Assembly (NCBI RefSeq): GCF_025642975.1
Contig: NZ_JANZKJ010000009.1
Span: forward strand, 158,090 to 222,089
Origin: Pseudomonas sp. RIT-PI-S
GTDB taxonomy: Bacteria > Pseudomonadota > Gammaproteobacteria > Pseudomonadales > Pseudomonadaceae
Direction of reading: 5' to 3'
Length of the DNA: 64,000 nt
Below are positions 36,881-45,355 of this stretch, piece by piece. Under the pieces are notes generated by a model. That model was given only the letters and a program-made list of their open reading frames with translations, did not search any database and was not told the origin of the DNA. The translations under genes and the position numbers were made by a program. Every line of letters starts with the position of its first letter. Positions within the stretch are counted from its first letter, which is position 1.

Positions 36881-37252
36881 ATGACCACCCCAGCCCCACC
36901 ACTCACATTGAGCATCGGCGAGCTCGCCAAACGCACCGGTGCCAGCGTGCGTTCGATCCGCCACTACGATGATCAGGGCCTGCTCGCCTCCAACCGAACC
37001 GGCAATGGCTACCGGGCGTTTCCCGAATCCGCCGTGAGCCAGGTCCGGCAGATCCAGCGCCTGATCGCTACCGGCTTCAGCCTCTCGGACATCCGTAGCT
37101 TTCCAGACTGCATGCGTATGATCGAAGGGGCCATGGCCTGCCCCGAAACCTCCGCCGCGCAAAAGAGCCGCCTGGCCTCTATCGAGCAGCAGATCAGCGA
37201 CCTCGAACGACGTCGCGCGCGGTTGCTGGAGATGTTGGCCGAAGGGGGATAG
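36881..37252 (+). CDS. MerR-family transcriptional regulator
   Basis: Regulator of 123 residues: SIGELAKRTGASVRSIRHYDDQGLLASNRTGNGYRAF forms the winged HTH, followed by the dimerisation coiled coil ending EQQISDLERRRARLLEML. Cysteines occur only in FPDCMRM and MACPET, not in the metal-sensor positions of MerR/CueR, so the effector is probably an organic molecule or redox signal. ATG 36881 follows CAGGTGA. It is divergent from the two alpha/beta hydrolase genes and shares with them the operator at 36805-36835. Confidence 0.85.
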   Translation: MTTPAPPLTLSIGELAKRTGASVRSIRHYDDQGLLASNRTGNGYRAFPESAVSQVRQIQRLIATGFSLSDIRSFPDCMRMIEGAMACPETSAAQKSRLASIEQQISDLERRRARLLEMLAEGG

Positions 37253-37349
37253 GCGCCGCGCGCTGCGCCGGTCTGTGTCTGTGTGGGGCTGGGCGCTGCC
37301 CGGGAATTCAGCAACCGCACCCCCCAGCCGGCCTAGGCGCGGCCCGCTA

Positions 37350-38387
37350 TCAGCTCGCGGGAACGCCGTTCTCCCAAGCGCTCCAGTTGCCGATGATGTC
37401 CTTCACCAACGGCTCGCCGGTGCGGTAGAGGTTCTCCAGTGCCGGCACGAAGCCGCCCTGGTCCGCGTACTTGAGCAGGTTGTCGACTTCGCTGTACCCG
37501 GGGTATGGCCGGTCGAAGTCCGAGCCGGCGCGCAGCACGGCCACCCGGTTGATGTCCACGCGGCCCAGGCGGCTGGCGCGGCGCAGGGCTTCGTAGGTGG
37601 AGTTGTCTTCCTGCTGGGTGGTGCAGTATTGGCCCTTGCCGTCGGTCAATAGCTTGGTCCATACCTCGGCGCGCTCGCTCAGGCGTGTGCCGGAGAACCA
37701 GGTGTTGCCAGCGGCGGTGTCGCAACGGGTCACCACCGGCGGCTGGTTGGCTGGGGCGTGGGGATAGTGCTTGCGCCAGGCCGTGGATTCTGCGCTTTCG
37801 CTCAAGGCCACGTGCTGCGACAGGGCATAGGCCTTGGCTTGCAGCGCAGGGTTGAGCTCGAACACCTCCGTTTTGTAGTCCAGTGGCGGCTTCTGGTTCG
37901 GGCCTTGGGTATTGATGCCGATATAGCCGGTGGGCCAGCTTTTGGGGGCATCGCGTGGGTCCAGCTCCCATTGGGTGCCGAACTCGACCAGATAGTGCGC
38001 CCAGGCGGCGGTGCCGATAGTGCCCAGCTTGGGGTTGATCCCGGCGATGCCGGCCACCACGAAGTAGGTCTTGCGCAGGTCGAACTGCGGCGCCAGGGCC
38101 AGTGCCAGGGTCGAGGCGGTGGCGTTGGTCTGGCCCATGCCGGTGGTCATCAAGCACACCTGCTGGTCATTGCAATGCACCGCCGGGTAGTCATCAGACA
38201 GCCCCGGTACCGCAACGTCGTGAGTCAGCTGCAGGCGGTCGATCCAGTTCTTCGCCTCCGGGCCGAACATGGCGATCAGCATCACCTTGGGCTGCATCGG
38301 CGCGCCCTCGGCGGCGTGCGCCAACGGGCTGAGCGCGCTGCCCAGGGCCAGGCAGGCGGAGAGTGTGTAGCGGTTGATCGGGGTCAT
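37350..38387 (-). CDS. Purine nucleoside permease (NUP family), periplasmic
   Basis: Protein of 345 residues with a signal peptide (LSACLALGSALSPLAHA) and the NUP domain: MFGPEAKNWIDRL, TTGMGQTNATASTLAL, FVVAGIAGINPKLGTIG and AVLRAGSDFDRPYPG. The fold is that of purine nucleoside phosphorylases, although fungal members are described as nucleoside permeases. It has no TM helices beyond the signal peptide, so 'permease' may be a misnomer and a periplasmic binding or phosphorylase-like role is possible. Last gene of the nucleoside operon, 30 bases after deoA. Confidence 0.82.
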   Translation of the reverse strand: MTPINRYTLSACLALGSALSPLAHAAEGAPMQPKVMLIAMFGPEAKNWIDRLQLTHDVAVPGLSDDYPAVHCNDQQVCLMTTGMGQTNATASTLALALAPQFDLRKTYFVVAGIAGINPKLGTIGTAAWAHYLVEFGTQWELDPRDAPKSWPTGYIGINTQGPNQKPPLDYKTEVFELNPALQAKAYALSQHVALSESAESTAWRKHYPHAPANQPPVVTRCDTAAGNTWFSGTRLSERAEVWTKLLTDGKGQYCTTQQEDNSTYEALRRASRLGRVDINRVAVLRAGSDFDRPYPGYSEVDNLLKYADQGGFVPALENLYRTGEPLVKDIIGNWSAWENGVPAS

Positions 38388-38417
38388 CGGGTCTCTGCTC
38401 CTTGAGAGAGGTAGGGG

Positions 38418-39728
38418 TTAAACCAATTGCTGATGAATCAGGGGCGCCGGCACTACCGGCTCGGGCCCCAGGCGATAGGCCGCGCGCAAGGTGTTGGCGG
38501 CGTCTTCGGCGCTGGCCTGGCTGGCGGCATGCACCCAGCCCAGCGGGCGTTGTTCGCCGACCGGCTCCCCGGGCAGGGCCAGGTCGCTGAAGCCCACGGC
38601 GAGGTCGAGGGTGTCCGCGGGATGGCGGCGGCCGCCGCCCAGGGCTACCACGGCCATGCCGACGCTGCGGGTGTCCACGCCGGTTACGTAACCGCTGGCC
38701 TGCGCCCACACCGCGAACCGGATCGGTGCCTGCGGCAAGTAATGCCCGGCGCGCTCGCACAGGTCTGGGGGCCCGCCCAACGCGGTGACCATGCGGCCGA
38801 AGCGCTGCAACGCCGCGCCGCTGCGCCAGGCTTGTAACAGTTGTTCGCGAGCCTGTGCCTCGTTCGTTGCCTGGCCCGCCATCAGCAATGCCTGCTCGGC
38901 CAGGGCCAGGGTCACCTGCCAGAGGCGCTCACTGCGCACCTCCCCTTGGAGCAGGGCAACGGCTTCGGCCACCTCCAGCGCATTGCCAGCGCTGCGTGCC
39001 AAGGGCTGGTTCATGTCGGTGACCAGGGCGCGGGTCTGCACCCCGGCGCCCTTGGCCACGTCGACGATGCTTTGCGCCAGGGCCTGGGCTTGCGCCGCGC
39101 TTGGCATGAACGCACCGTTGCCGGTTTTCACGTCCATCACCAGCACCTGCACGCCAGCGGCGAGCTTCTTGGCAAGGATGGAGGCGGTGATCAGGTCGAT
39201 GGACTCGACCGTGGCGGTGACGTCGCGTATGGCATACAAGCGTTTGTCCGCGGGGGCGAGGCGGGCGGTCTGGCCGACGATGGCGCAGCCGACGTCGGCG
39301 ACGATCTCGCGCAGCCGTTCGACGCTGGGGCTGCAATCGTAGCCGGGGATGCTTTCGAGCTTGTCCAGGGTGCCGCCGGTATGGCCGAGCCCACGCCCGG
39401 AGATGATCGGTACGTAACAGCCGCATGCCGCCAGCAAGGGCGCCAGCACCAGGCTGACGAAGTCTCCCACGCCGCCGGTGGAGTGTTTGTCCACCACCGG
39501 GCCCGGCACCGCCCATTGCAACACCTCGCCGGAATCGCGCATGGCCAGCGTGAGCGCGGTGCGTTCATCGACCTGCATGCCTTTGAGCACCACCGCCATG
39601 GCGAACGCGGCCACTTGCGCATCCACCAGGCTGCCGTCGGCGATACCGGCGACGAAGCGGCGGATGTCGTCGCTGTCCAGCACTTGCCCGTCGCGTTTGC
39701 GGCGGATCACTTCCTGGGCCATCCACAT
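38418..39728 (-). CDS. deoA: Thymidine phosphorylase
   Basis: Cytosolic enzyme of 436 residues, matching the E. coli DeoA length. It converts thymidine and phosphate to thymine and 2-deoxyribose-1-phosphate. Motifs are KHSTGGVGD for phosphate, SGRGLGHTGGTLDKLES, and SIDLITASILAKKLAAG with VMDVKTGNGAFM. The start is MWMAQEVIRRKRDG, close to E. coli DeoA. Neither deoB nor deoC is adjacent, so the fate of deoxyribose-phosphate is encoded elsewhere. It follows nupC by 15 bases. Confidence 0.93.
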   Translation of the reverse strand: MWMAQEVIRRKRDGQVLDSDDIRRFVAGIADGSLVDAQVAAFAMAVVLKGMQVDERTALTLAMRDSGEVLQWAVPGPVVDKHSTGGVGDFVSLVLAPLLAACGCYVPIISGRGLGHTGGTLDKLESIPGYDCSPSVERLREIVADVGCAIVGQTARLAPADKRLYAIRDVTATVESIDLITASILAKKLAAGVQVLVMDVKTGNGAFMPSAAQAQALAQSIVDVAKGAGVQTRALVTDMNQPLARSAGNALEVAEAVALLQGEVRSERLWQVTLALAEQALLMAGQATNEAQAREQLLQAWRSGAALQRFGRMVTALGGPPDLCERAGHYLPQAPIRFAVWAQASGYVTGVDTRSVGMAVVALGGGRRHPADTLDLAVGFSDLALPGEPVGEQRPLGWVHAASQASAEDAANTLRAAYRLGPEPVVPAPLIHQQLV

Positions 39729-39743
39729 GGGGGCACCTCCGGT

Positions 39744-41009
39744 TCAAAGCGATATGAAGAAGCCGACGATGGCTGCGCTCATCAGGTTCGAAAGCGTGCC
39801 GCCGACCATGGCGCGAAAGCCCAGCCGGGCCAGTTCGTGGCGCCGCTGGGGGGCGATGCCGCTCAAGCCGGCCAGCTGCACGGCAATCGATGACAGGTTG
39901 GCGAAACCACACAAGGCGAAGGTCACGATGACCTGGGTGTGTGCCGACAGCAGCGGTACGTTGGCCTGGGCAGCGCGCTCGGCGGTGAGGTAATTGCCTA
40001 GGTCGGCGTAGGCCACGAATTCATTGAGCACCAGCTTCTGGCCGATGAAACCGCCCGCTAGCACGCATTCATTCCAGGGCACGCCGAGGATGAACGCCAC
40101 CGGCGCCAGCAGGTATCCCAGCACCAGTTGCAGCGTGAGTTGCGGGAAACCCACCCAGTGACCGGCCCAGCCCAGCAGGCCATTGATGAGCGCGATCAGG
40201 CCGATGAACGCCAGCAACATCGCACCAACTGCCATGGCCAGGCGCAGCCCGACCTGGGCGCCTTCGGCCGCGGCGTCGAGGATGTTGGCAGGCTTGCTTT
40301 GCTTGTCGTCGAGCACCGCCAGTGCCTCGGCTTCCACTACCTGCTCGGTCTCCGGCTCCATCAGCTTGGCCATCAACAAGGCGCCGGGCGCGGACATGAA
40401 ACACGCTGCGATCAGGTACCTGAGGTCGACCCCCAGGCCGGCATAACCCAGCAGCACGGAGCCGGCGACCGCGGCGAAGCCGCCGACCATCACCGCGAAC
40501 AGTTCCGAGCGGGTCATCTGCGCAATGAACGGGCGCACCACCAGGGGCACTTCCGACTGCCCGACGAACACCGCCGACGCCACCACCATGGATTCGACCC
40601 GGCTGGTGCGCAGGGTGAGGTGAAGGAAGCCGCCGACCACACGGATGATCCAGCCCATCACGCCGATGTAGTACATCACCGAAATGAAACTGCCGAAGAA
40701 CACCAGGATCGGCAGCACCTTGATCGCGAACACGAAGCCGCCGCTACCGAACACCTCGAACATGTGCGGCGAGCCGAGGCCGCCGAACATGAATTCGATG
40801 CCCTTGTTGGCATATGCCTGCAGCGACGATACCGCCCCGGCCAGCTCGGCCAGCACGCTCTGGCCCCAAGGCACGTAGAGGGCGAAGGCGCCGATCGCCA
40901 CCTGAATGACGAACGCGCCGGTGACCGTACGCCATTGAATGGCGCGGCGCCGGGCGGACAGTGCCAGCGCGATCAGGATAAGCACCACAATGCCAAGCAG
41001 GCTGATCAT
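39744..41009 (-). CDS. nupC: NupC-type concentrative nucleoside transporter
   Basis: Inner-membrane proton:nucleoside symporter of 421 residues. CNT-family segments include GGFVFAIKVLPILVFFGS, VFVGQSEVPLVVRPF, GLRLAMAVGAMLLAFIGLIALIN, PWNECVLAGGFIGQKLVLNEFVAY and ALCGFANLSSIAVQLAGLSG. ATG 41009 (MISLLGIVVL) begins the conserved first helix; the reading frame upstream runs through cdd and is not used. It lies 20 bases after cdd in the operon. Confidence 0.93.
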   Translation of the reverse strand: MISLLGIVVLILIALALSARRRAIQWRTVTGAFVIQVAIGAFALYVPWGQSVLAELAGAVSSLQAYANKGIEFMFGGLGSPHMFEVFGSGGFVFAIKVLPILVFFGSFISVMYYIGVMGWIIRVVGGFLHLTLRTSRVESMVVASAVFVGQSEVPLVVRPFIAQMTRSELFAVMVGGFAAVAGSVLLGYAGLGVDLRYLIAACFMSAPGALLMAKLMEPETEQVVEAEALAVLDDKQSKPANILDAAAEGAQVGLRLAMAVGAMLLAFIGLIALINGLLGWAGHWVGFPQLTLQLVLGYLLAPVAFILGVPWNECVLAGGFIGQKLVLNEFVAYADLGNYLTAERAAQANVPLLSAHTQVIVTFALCGFANLSSIAVQLAGLSGIAPQRRHELARLGFRAMVGGTLSNLMSAAIVGFFISL

Positions 41010-41029
41010 AGAAAGGGTTCCGTCGAGGG

Positions 41030-41443
41030 TTAAAGGTGGTTGAACGCGCCGGGCAGCAACTGCTCCAGCGTCCACACGCGGGTGGCGGCCGGGTCGCTGC
41101 CCTGGCAAACGATCAGGGCGTCCGGGGCCATCAGCTCGGCGAGCACCTGGCGGCAGGCGCCGCACGGGCTGATCAACTCGACCTTGGGCGCATAGACCGC
41201 CATCGCCTTGAACGTACGCGGCGCCATGCCGCGGCTGATGGCCGCGAACAGTGCGCTGCGTTCGGCGCAGTTGGTCAGGCCGAAGGAGATGTTCTCCACG
41301 TTGCAGCCGTGGATCACCTCACCGTCGGCGCACAGCAGGGCGGCGCCAACGGGGAAATTCGAATACGGCGACCAGGTGGCCTGGGCGGCCGCCTTGGCCG
41401 CTTCGATCAAGCGCTGCTGCTCGCTGGAAAGTTGCTCGCTCAT
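41030..41443 (-). CDS. cdd: Cytidine deaminase (small tetrameric type)
   Basis: Enzyme of 137 residues that deaminates cytidine and deoxycytidine to uridine forms. Zinc ligands and the catalytic Glu are in NCAERSALF (Cys, Glu) and PCGACRQVL (two Cys), the Cys3 arrangement of the short homotetrameric class, not the longer E. coli dimer. The substrate-binding stretch is GCNVENISFGL. Second gene of the operon, 23 bases after tsx. Confidence 0.94.
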   Translation of the reverse strand: MSEQLSSEQQRLIEAAKAAAQATWSPYSNFPVGAALLCADGEVIHGCNVENISFGLTNCAERSALFAAISRGMAPRTFKAMAVYAPKVELISPCGACRQVLAELMAPDALIVCQGSDPAATRVWTLEQLLPGAFNHL

Positions 41444-41466
41444 GCTGGGTTCTCTAGTGGGAGTGC

Positions 41467-42405
41467 TCAGAATTGATAGCCGACGCCGAAGTAATAACCC
41501 CAGCCATCGGAACGGCCACGGAAGGGGCCGTCGCCGAAGTTAAGTTCGCTGCCGTCCTTCCAGTTGCCGCCATTGTGGAAGTGACGTGCCGCCGCCATGA
41601 AACGCAAATGGGTGAACGAATACAGCAACACGTTGGTGGACACGGTGGCGTTGGCCGTGCGCGCCGGCCCGGCCTGATCGTGCAGGTCCGAGCCGAAGTC
41701 GAAGTTGGTGAAGCCGATATAGGTCAACGAGGCGCCGTTACTGTACTTGTCGATCGGCACGATGTACTTGAGTTGCGCCCGGTAGCCGTCCCACGAATTC
41801 TCGTTGGGCGCGCCGTAGTTTTCCCACTGGCGGCGCGCATAGAGGTTGGCCGAAAGGTTGACCCGGCTGTGGGTCTCGATATCGGTGCCAAAACCGCTAT
41901 ACAACGTGTTGGCGCGGCCGGCACGGTTGTGGCCCAGGTCGTAGATCCAGTCGAAGGCCACGTAGAACTCTTTGAAGGGCCCGAAGCCCAACTTGCGGCC
42001 GGTCAGTTCATCGATGGATATCCGCGGCTCATGTTCCATGAACAACGGTGAGCCCTTGTCCCACACGCCGCTGTCGTGGCTATTACCGATGCCGAGGATT
42101 TTCGGTGCGTCGATATAGCCATACAACTCGAAGGGGCCCTTGCGGCCGAAGTACTCGTATTCCAGGTAGATGTCGTCGGAAGGGCGAGGGCCGAAGCTGA
42201 TGTCCTTGCTGCCGATCAATGTGAAGTTCTGGTTATACCAAGGCGCTGCCTTGGTTTGATCAACCGGCGGCGCAACTTCATAGCTCAAGCCCTCGCCCTG
42301 GGCGCTGTCGGAACCGTTCGCCGGAGCCTGCGCAGCCCCCGCCGCGAGTGGCAACAACGCCCAGCCCAAGGTGAAGCAAACGTTTGCTACTTTGATTTTT
42401 TTCAT
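41467..42405 (-). CDS. tsx: Tsx-like nucleoside-specific outer membrane channel
   Basis: Outer-membrane beta-barrel of 312 residues with a signal peptide (VANVCFTLGWALLPLAAGA). Tsx-type segments include LEYEYFGRKGPFELYGYIDAPK, WDKGSPLFMEHEPRISIDELTG and LSANLYARRQWENYG, with a terminal Phe (GVGYQF) for barrel assembly. It should admit nucleosides to the periplasm. ATG 42405 follows GGTGA; an in-frame GTG two codons upstream is possible. It is the first gene of the operon; the promoter must lie in the 42406-42806 gap. Confidence 0.9.
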   Translation of the reverse strand: MKKIKVANVCFTLGWALLPLAAGAAQAPANGSDSAQGEGLSYEVAPPVDQTKAAPWYNQNFTLIGSKDISFGPRPSDDIYLEYEYFGRKGPFELYGYIDAPKILGIGNSHDSGVWDKGSPLFMEHEPRISIDELTGRKLGFGPFKEFYVAFDWIYDLGHNRAGRANTLYSGFGTDIETHSRVNLSANLYARRQWENYGAPNENSWDGYRAQLKYIVPIDKYSNGASLTYIGFTNFDFGSDLHDQAGPARTANATVSTNVLLYSFTHLRFMAAARHFHNGGNWKDGSELNFGDGPFRGRSDGWGYYFGVGYQF

Positions 42406-42806
42406 ACTCACCGCTGCGGTGCTCCTCGATCCTTGATTTGTTTTTTCGGCGTTTAGCAGGCGCAGCCGTTCGTCGCCGACATTAGCGGTGAACGATGTTT
42501 CGGGCGGGCTTGCTGGAGTTCTTCCTCAAAAGGAAGAAGCGCATCAACTACTTAAAACCAGGCGGCGCCGGGTATAAGGTCGATGAGGTGGAACAGCGAA
42601 TGAGATGTGCAGGTTCTGTGCCATTTTTGTATTTGTTGGATCCGGTGGCTTGAGCCAAGAAGAATGCCAGAATTTGACCGAACGATCCACTTCGGAGCAC
42701 TTGGTTTGTGCAAAGTGCTCGCTTTAGGGGCAATGCGTCGGCTAAAACACGTTCCCTGAAGTGCTCGTGCTAAGGGCGAAGTTGCAGTTGGAGCTTTTCG
42801 CGGCGT
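42406..42806. promoter_or_regulatory. Leader/promoter region of the nucleoside operon with inverted repeat
   Basis: No gene is supported in this 401-base gap between tsx and a LysR gene on the same strand. It contains a perfect 8-bp inverted repeat GAGCACTT / AAGTGCTC at 42695-42720 with a 10-base loop, and AAGTGCTCG occurs again at 42759-42767. The repeat lies downstream of the LysR stop and upstream of tsx, so it could be a LysR terminator or an operator of the operon. Confidence 0.5.
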
Positions 42807-43685
42807 TTATTTAAAGAGGTGCAACGCGATGAAATCCACGAACACCCGAACTTTCGGCGACAGGTGCCGGCTCGACGGCCACAGCACCCAGAACTGGCCT
42901 TCGTCTCCGGTCAGCACGGCGACCAGCCGACCTTCATCTAACGCTGCCCGGGCGAGAAAGTCCGGCATATGGGCAATGCCATGCCCCTCGATGGCGGCCA
43001 TCAGCATCGCTTCCATATTGTTGAGCACCATCGCCGTTGGCAGCCGCAGGGCCGTGACGGCAGCGCTAGCGGTGAGGGTCCAGTCCATGATCTTGCCGGT
43101 GTTGGCGAAGCGGTACCTCAGGCAGTCATGCCGCTCCAGCTCCGCTATGCACGTGGGGCGCCCCCTGCGCTGGAGATAATCGGGCGACGCGCAGAACAGG
43201 AAGCGAAAAGGCCCCAGCCTGCGGGCCATGAGGCTCGAATCCGCAAGATGGCCGCTGCGGATGGCTACGTCGAAACCTTCGTCGATCACATTGACGAGGC
43301 GGTCGTTGAAGTCTAGGTCCAGCTCGATGGAGGGGTGCAGCTGCTTGAACTGCTGCAGGTGCGGCATCAGGAAGCGGTAGCCGATGGTGGGCAAGCTGAC
43401 CCTCAGCCGGCCACTGGGCGCCTGGGAGGCCTGGGCCAACATGGCTTGGGCGTCTTGCAGGTCATCCAAAATTTTCTTGCACCGCTCATAGAACAATGCG
43501 CCCTCCGCGGTGAGGCTTACCCGCCGCGTGCTGCGCTGTAGCAGGCGCACGTTAAGTGCAGCCTCCAGTTTGGCGACATTCTTGCCCACGGCTGACGCAG
43601 AGATTCCCAGTGTTTTGGCTGCCGCGACGAAGCTCAATGCCTCGGCGGCTTTCACGAATGAGGTCACGCCACTGAGGCTGTCCAT
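42807..43685 (-). CDS. LysR-family transcriptional regulator
   Basis: Regulator of 292 residues: VTSFVKAAEALSFVAAAKTLGISASAVGKNVAKLEAALNVRLLQRSTRRV forms the winged helix, followed by a CrgA-like effector domain (GRLRVSLPTIG, DVAIRSGHL). It is divergent from the DHA2 exporter gene, 141 bases away, which is the more likely target than the nucleoside operon 400 bases downstream. Confidence 0.87.
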   Translation of the reverse strand: MDSLSGVTSFVKAAEALSFVAAAKTLGISASAVGKNVAKLEAALNVRLLQRSTRRVSLTAEGALFYERCKKILDDLQDAQAMLAQASQAPSGRLRVSLPTIGYRFLMPHLQQFKQLHPSIELDLDFNDRLVNVIDEGFDVAIRSGHLADSSLMARRLGPFRFLFCASPDYLQRRGRPTCIAELERHDCLRYRFANTGKIMDWTLTASAAVTALRLPTAMVLNNMEAMLMAAIEGHGIAHMPDFLARAALDEGRLVAVLTGDEGQFWVLWPSSRHLSPKVRVFVDFIALHLFK

Positions 43686-43826
43686 GGGTGGATTAAATCC
43701 TTTTGGTTGGGTATGTGCGGATAGTTAACGTATTTATCGCCGATTGCAGCGCAGATAGAGTTTATCAGCCTTGAGCTGGTCTCTGCCGGTTTAGACAAAC
43801 CCCATCGCTATCGAAGGAACGCCCTC

Positions 43827-45335
43827 ATGAAGGCATCCCCCACCGTTACCACCGACCCTGGCCAGGCTGTCTTGCTAGCGGCCATTTGCCTTGCCGCCTG
43901 TGTGCTGCCCTTGAGTTTTACCGGCGGCGCAGTCGCCACGCCGTTGCTTGGCCAAGCCTTGGAGGCAACGCCAATGCAGCTCGCTTGGGTCACCAACGCC
44001 TTCATGCTCAGTTTCGGTAGCCTGTTGATGGCGGCAGGCGCCCTGGCCGACCGCTTTGGGCGCCAACGCCTGTTTCTGTGCGGCACCGGGCTGTTCTGTC
44101 TGGCTTCCCTGCTCATTGCCTGCTCGAGCTCCGTAGTCTGGATCGATTGCTTGCGCGCGGTACAGGGCGTGGCGGCTGCCGCCTCGTTGGCCAGCGGAAC
44201 CGCCGCGCTGGCCCAGGCGTTCGATGGAGCGGCGCGCACCCGAGCGTTCGGCGTGTTAGGGACCACCTTTGGCGTGGGGCTGGCGGTGGGGCCCCTCGCT
44301 GCGGGGCTGTTGAGCGAGCACTGGGGATGGCGCGCGATCTTCTTCGCTAATGCGCTGATTGCCGGGCTTTCGCTGGTGTTCGCCGCCGGGGCGTTGCAAG
44401 AAAGTCGAGGCTGCTCGGAGCGTCGGCTGGATGTGGCGGGGCTGGTGCTGTTTTCGCTGGTGCTGACGGCGTTTACCAGCGCGCTGGTCCTGGCGCCGGT
44501 GCGTGGCTGGGCTTCGCCGTGGGTGATGACAGCGCTGGCAGCGACGGCAGTCTGCTTGCCGTGTTTTATCGTGAGCCAGCGCCGCGCCGCCTACCCCATA
44601 TTGCCGTTGGGCCTGTTTCGCTATCCCCGCTTTGTCAGGGTGCAATTGCTGCCGGTGGGCACCTGTTATTGCTACATCGTGCTGATTGTTGTGTTGCCGA
44701 TTCGGCTGATCGGCATAGAAGGTGCCACGGCCTCGCAGGCTGGAGCCCTGATGCTGTCGCTGTCGGCGCCGATGCTGGTGGTTCCGCTGGCGGCCGCCTT
44801 GCTCACCCGCTGGGTGTCGCCCGGGTTGCTCTGCGCCGCAGGTTTCATGCTGGCCGCAGCCGGGTTGTTCAGCCTCAGCCGCCTGAATGTTCAACAAAGC
44901 TGGCCAGTGGTTGTAGCGTTGCTGGTGATCGGCACCGGAACGGCGCTGCCCTGGGGGTTGATGGATGGCCTGGCGGTCAGCCTGGTGCCCAAGGCACAGG
45001 CAGGCATGGCCGCCGGGATCTTCAACACTTCGCGGGTTGCCGGCGAAGGGGTGGCCTTGGCCATTACCACGGCGTTGCTTGCAGCGCTGCTCAGCCACCG
45101 CTTGGCGCATGAGCTCAACACCGCAGCGCCCCCAACGCAGGCCTTGCAGATTACCCAGTTCATGGTGATGGGCGATCTGCGTCACGCGCTGGAGCAGGCT
45201 GGGGCCGTACCGGTGCACCTGTTGCGCACCGCCTATGCCCAGGCCTTCAGCACGCTGTTGCAGCTGCTGGCAGGCTTCACCACCCTTACAGCCCTCGTGG
45301 TAGCCGGGTTGAGCCACAGCTCGGCCAGGCCGTGA
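43827..45335 (+). CDS. MFS multidrug exporter, DHA2 (EmrB/QacA) type
   Basis: Inner-membrane exporter of 502 residues with about 14 TM helices. ATPLLGQALEATPMQLAWV, GALADRFGRQRLFLCG and AVQGVAAAASLASGTAAL are EmrB/QacA-type motifs, with GTTFGVGLAVGPLAAGLLSEHWGWRAIF as motif C. ATG 43827 follows GAAGGAAC. No membrane-fusion partner (EmrA) is adjacent. Divergent from a LysR gene. Substrate unknown. Confidence 0.86.
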   Translation: MKASPTVTTDPGQAVLLAAICLAACVLPLSFTGGAVATPLLGQALEATPMQLAWVTNAFMLSFGSLLMAAGALADRFGRQRLFLCGTGLFCLASLLIACSSSVVWIDCLRAVQGVAAAASLASGTAALAQAFDGAARTRAFGVLGTTFGVGLAVGPLAAGLLSEHWGWRAIFFANALIAGLSLVFAAGALQESRGCSERRLDVAGLVLFSLVLTAFTSALVLAPVRGWASPWVMTALAATAVCLPCFIVSQRRAAYPILPLGLFRYPRFVRVQLLPVGTCYCYIVLIVVLPIRLIGIEGATASQAGALMLSLSAPMLVVPLAAALLTRWVSPGLLCAAGFMLAAAGLFSLSRLNVQQSWPVVVALLVIGTGTALPWGLMDGLAVSLVPKAQAGMAAGIFNTSRVAGEGVALAITTALLAALLSHRLAHELNTAAPPTQALQITQFMVMGDLRHALEQAGAVPVHLLRTAYAQAFSTLLQLLAGFTTLTALVVAGLSHSSARP

Positions 45336-45355
45336 CTCGACGCCAAGCTGCGGGG

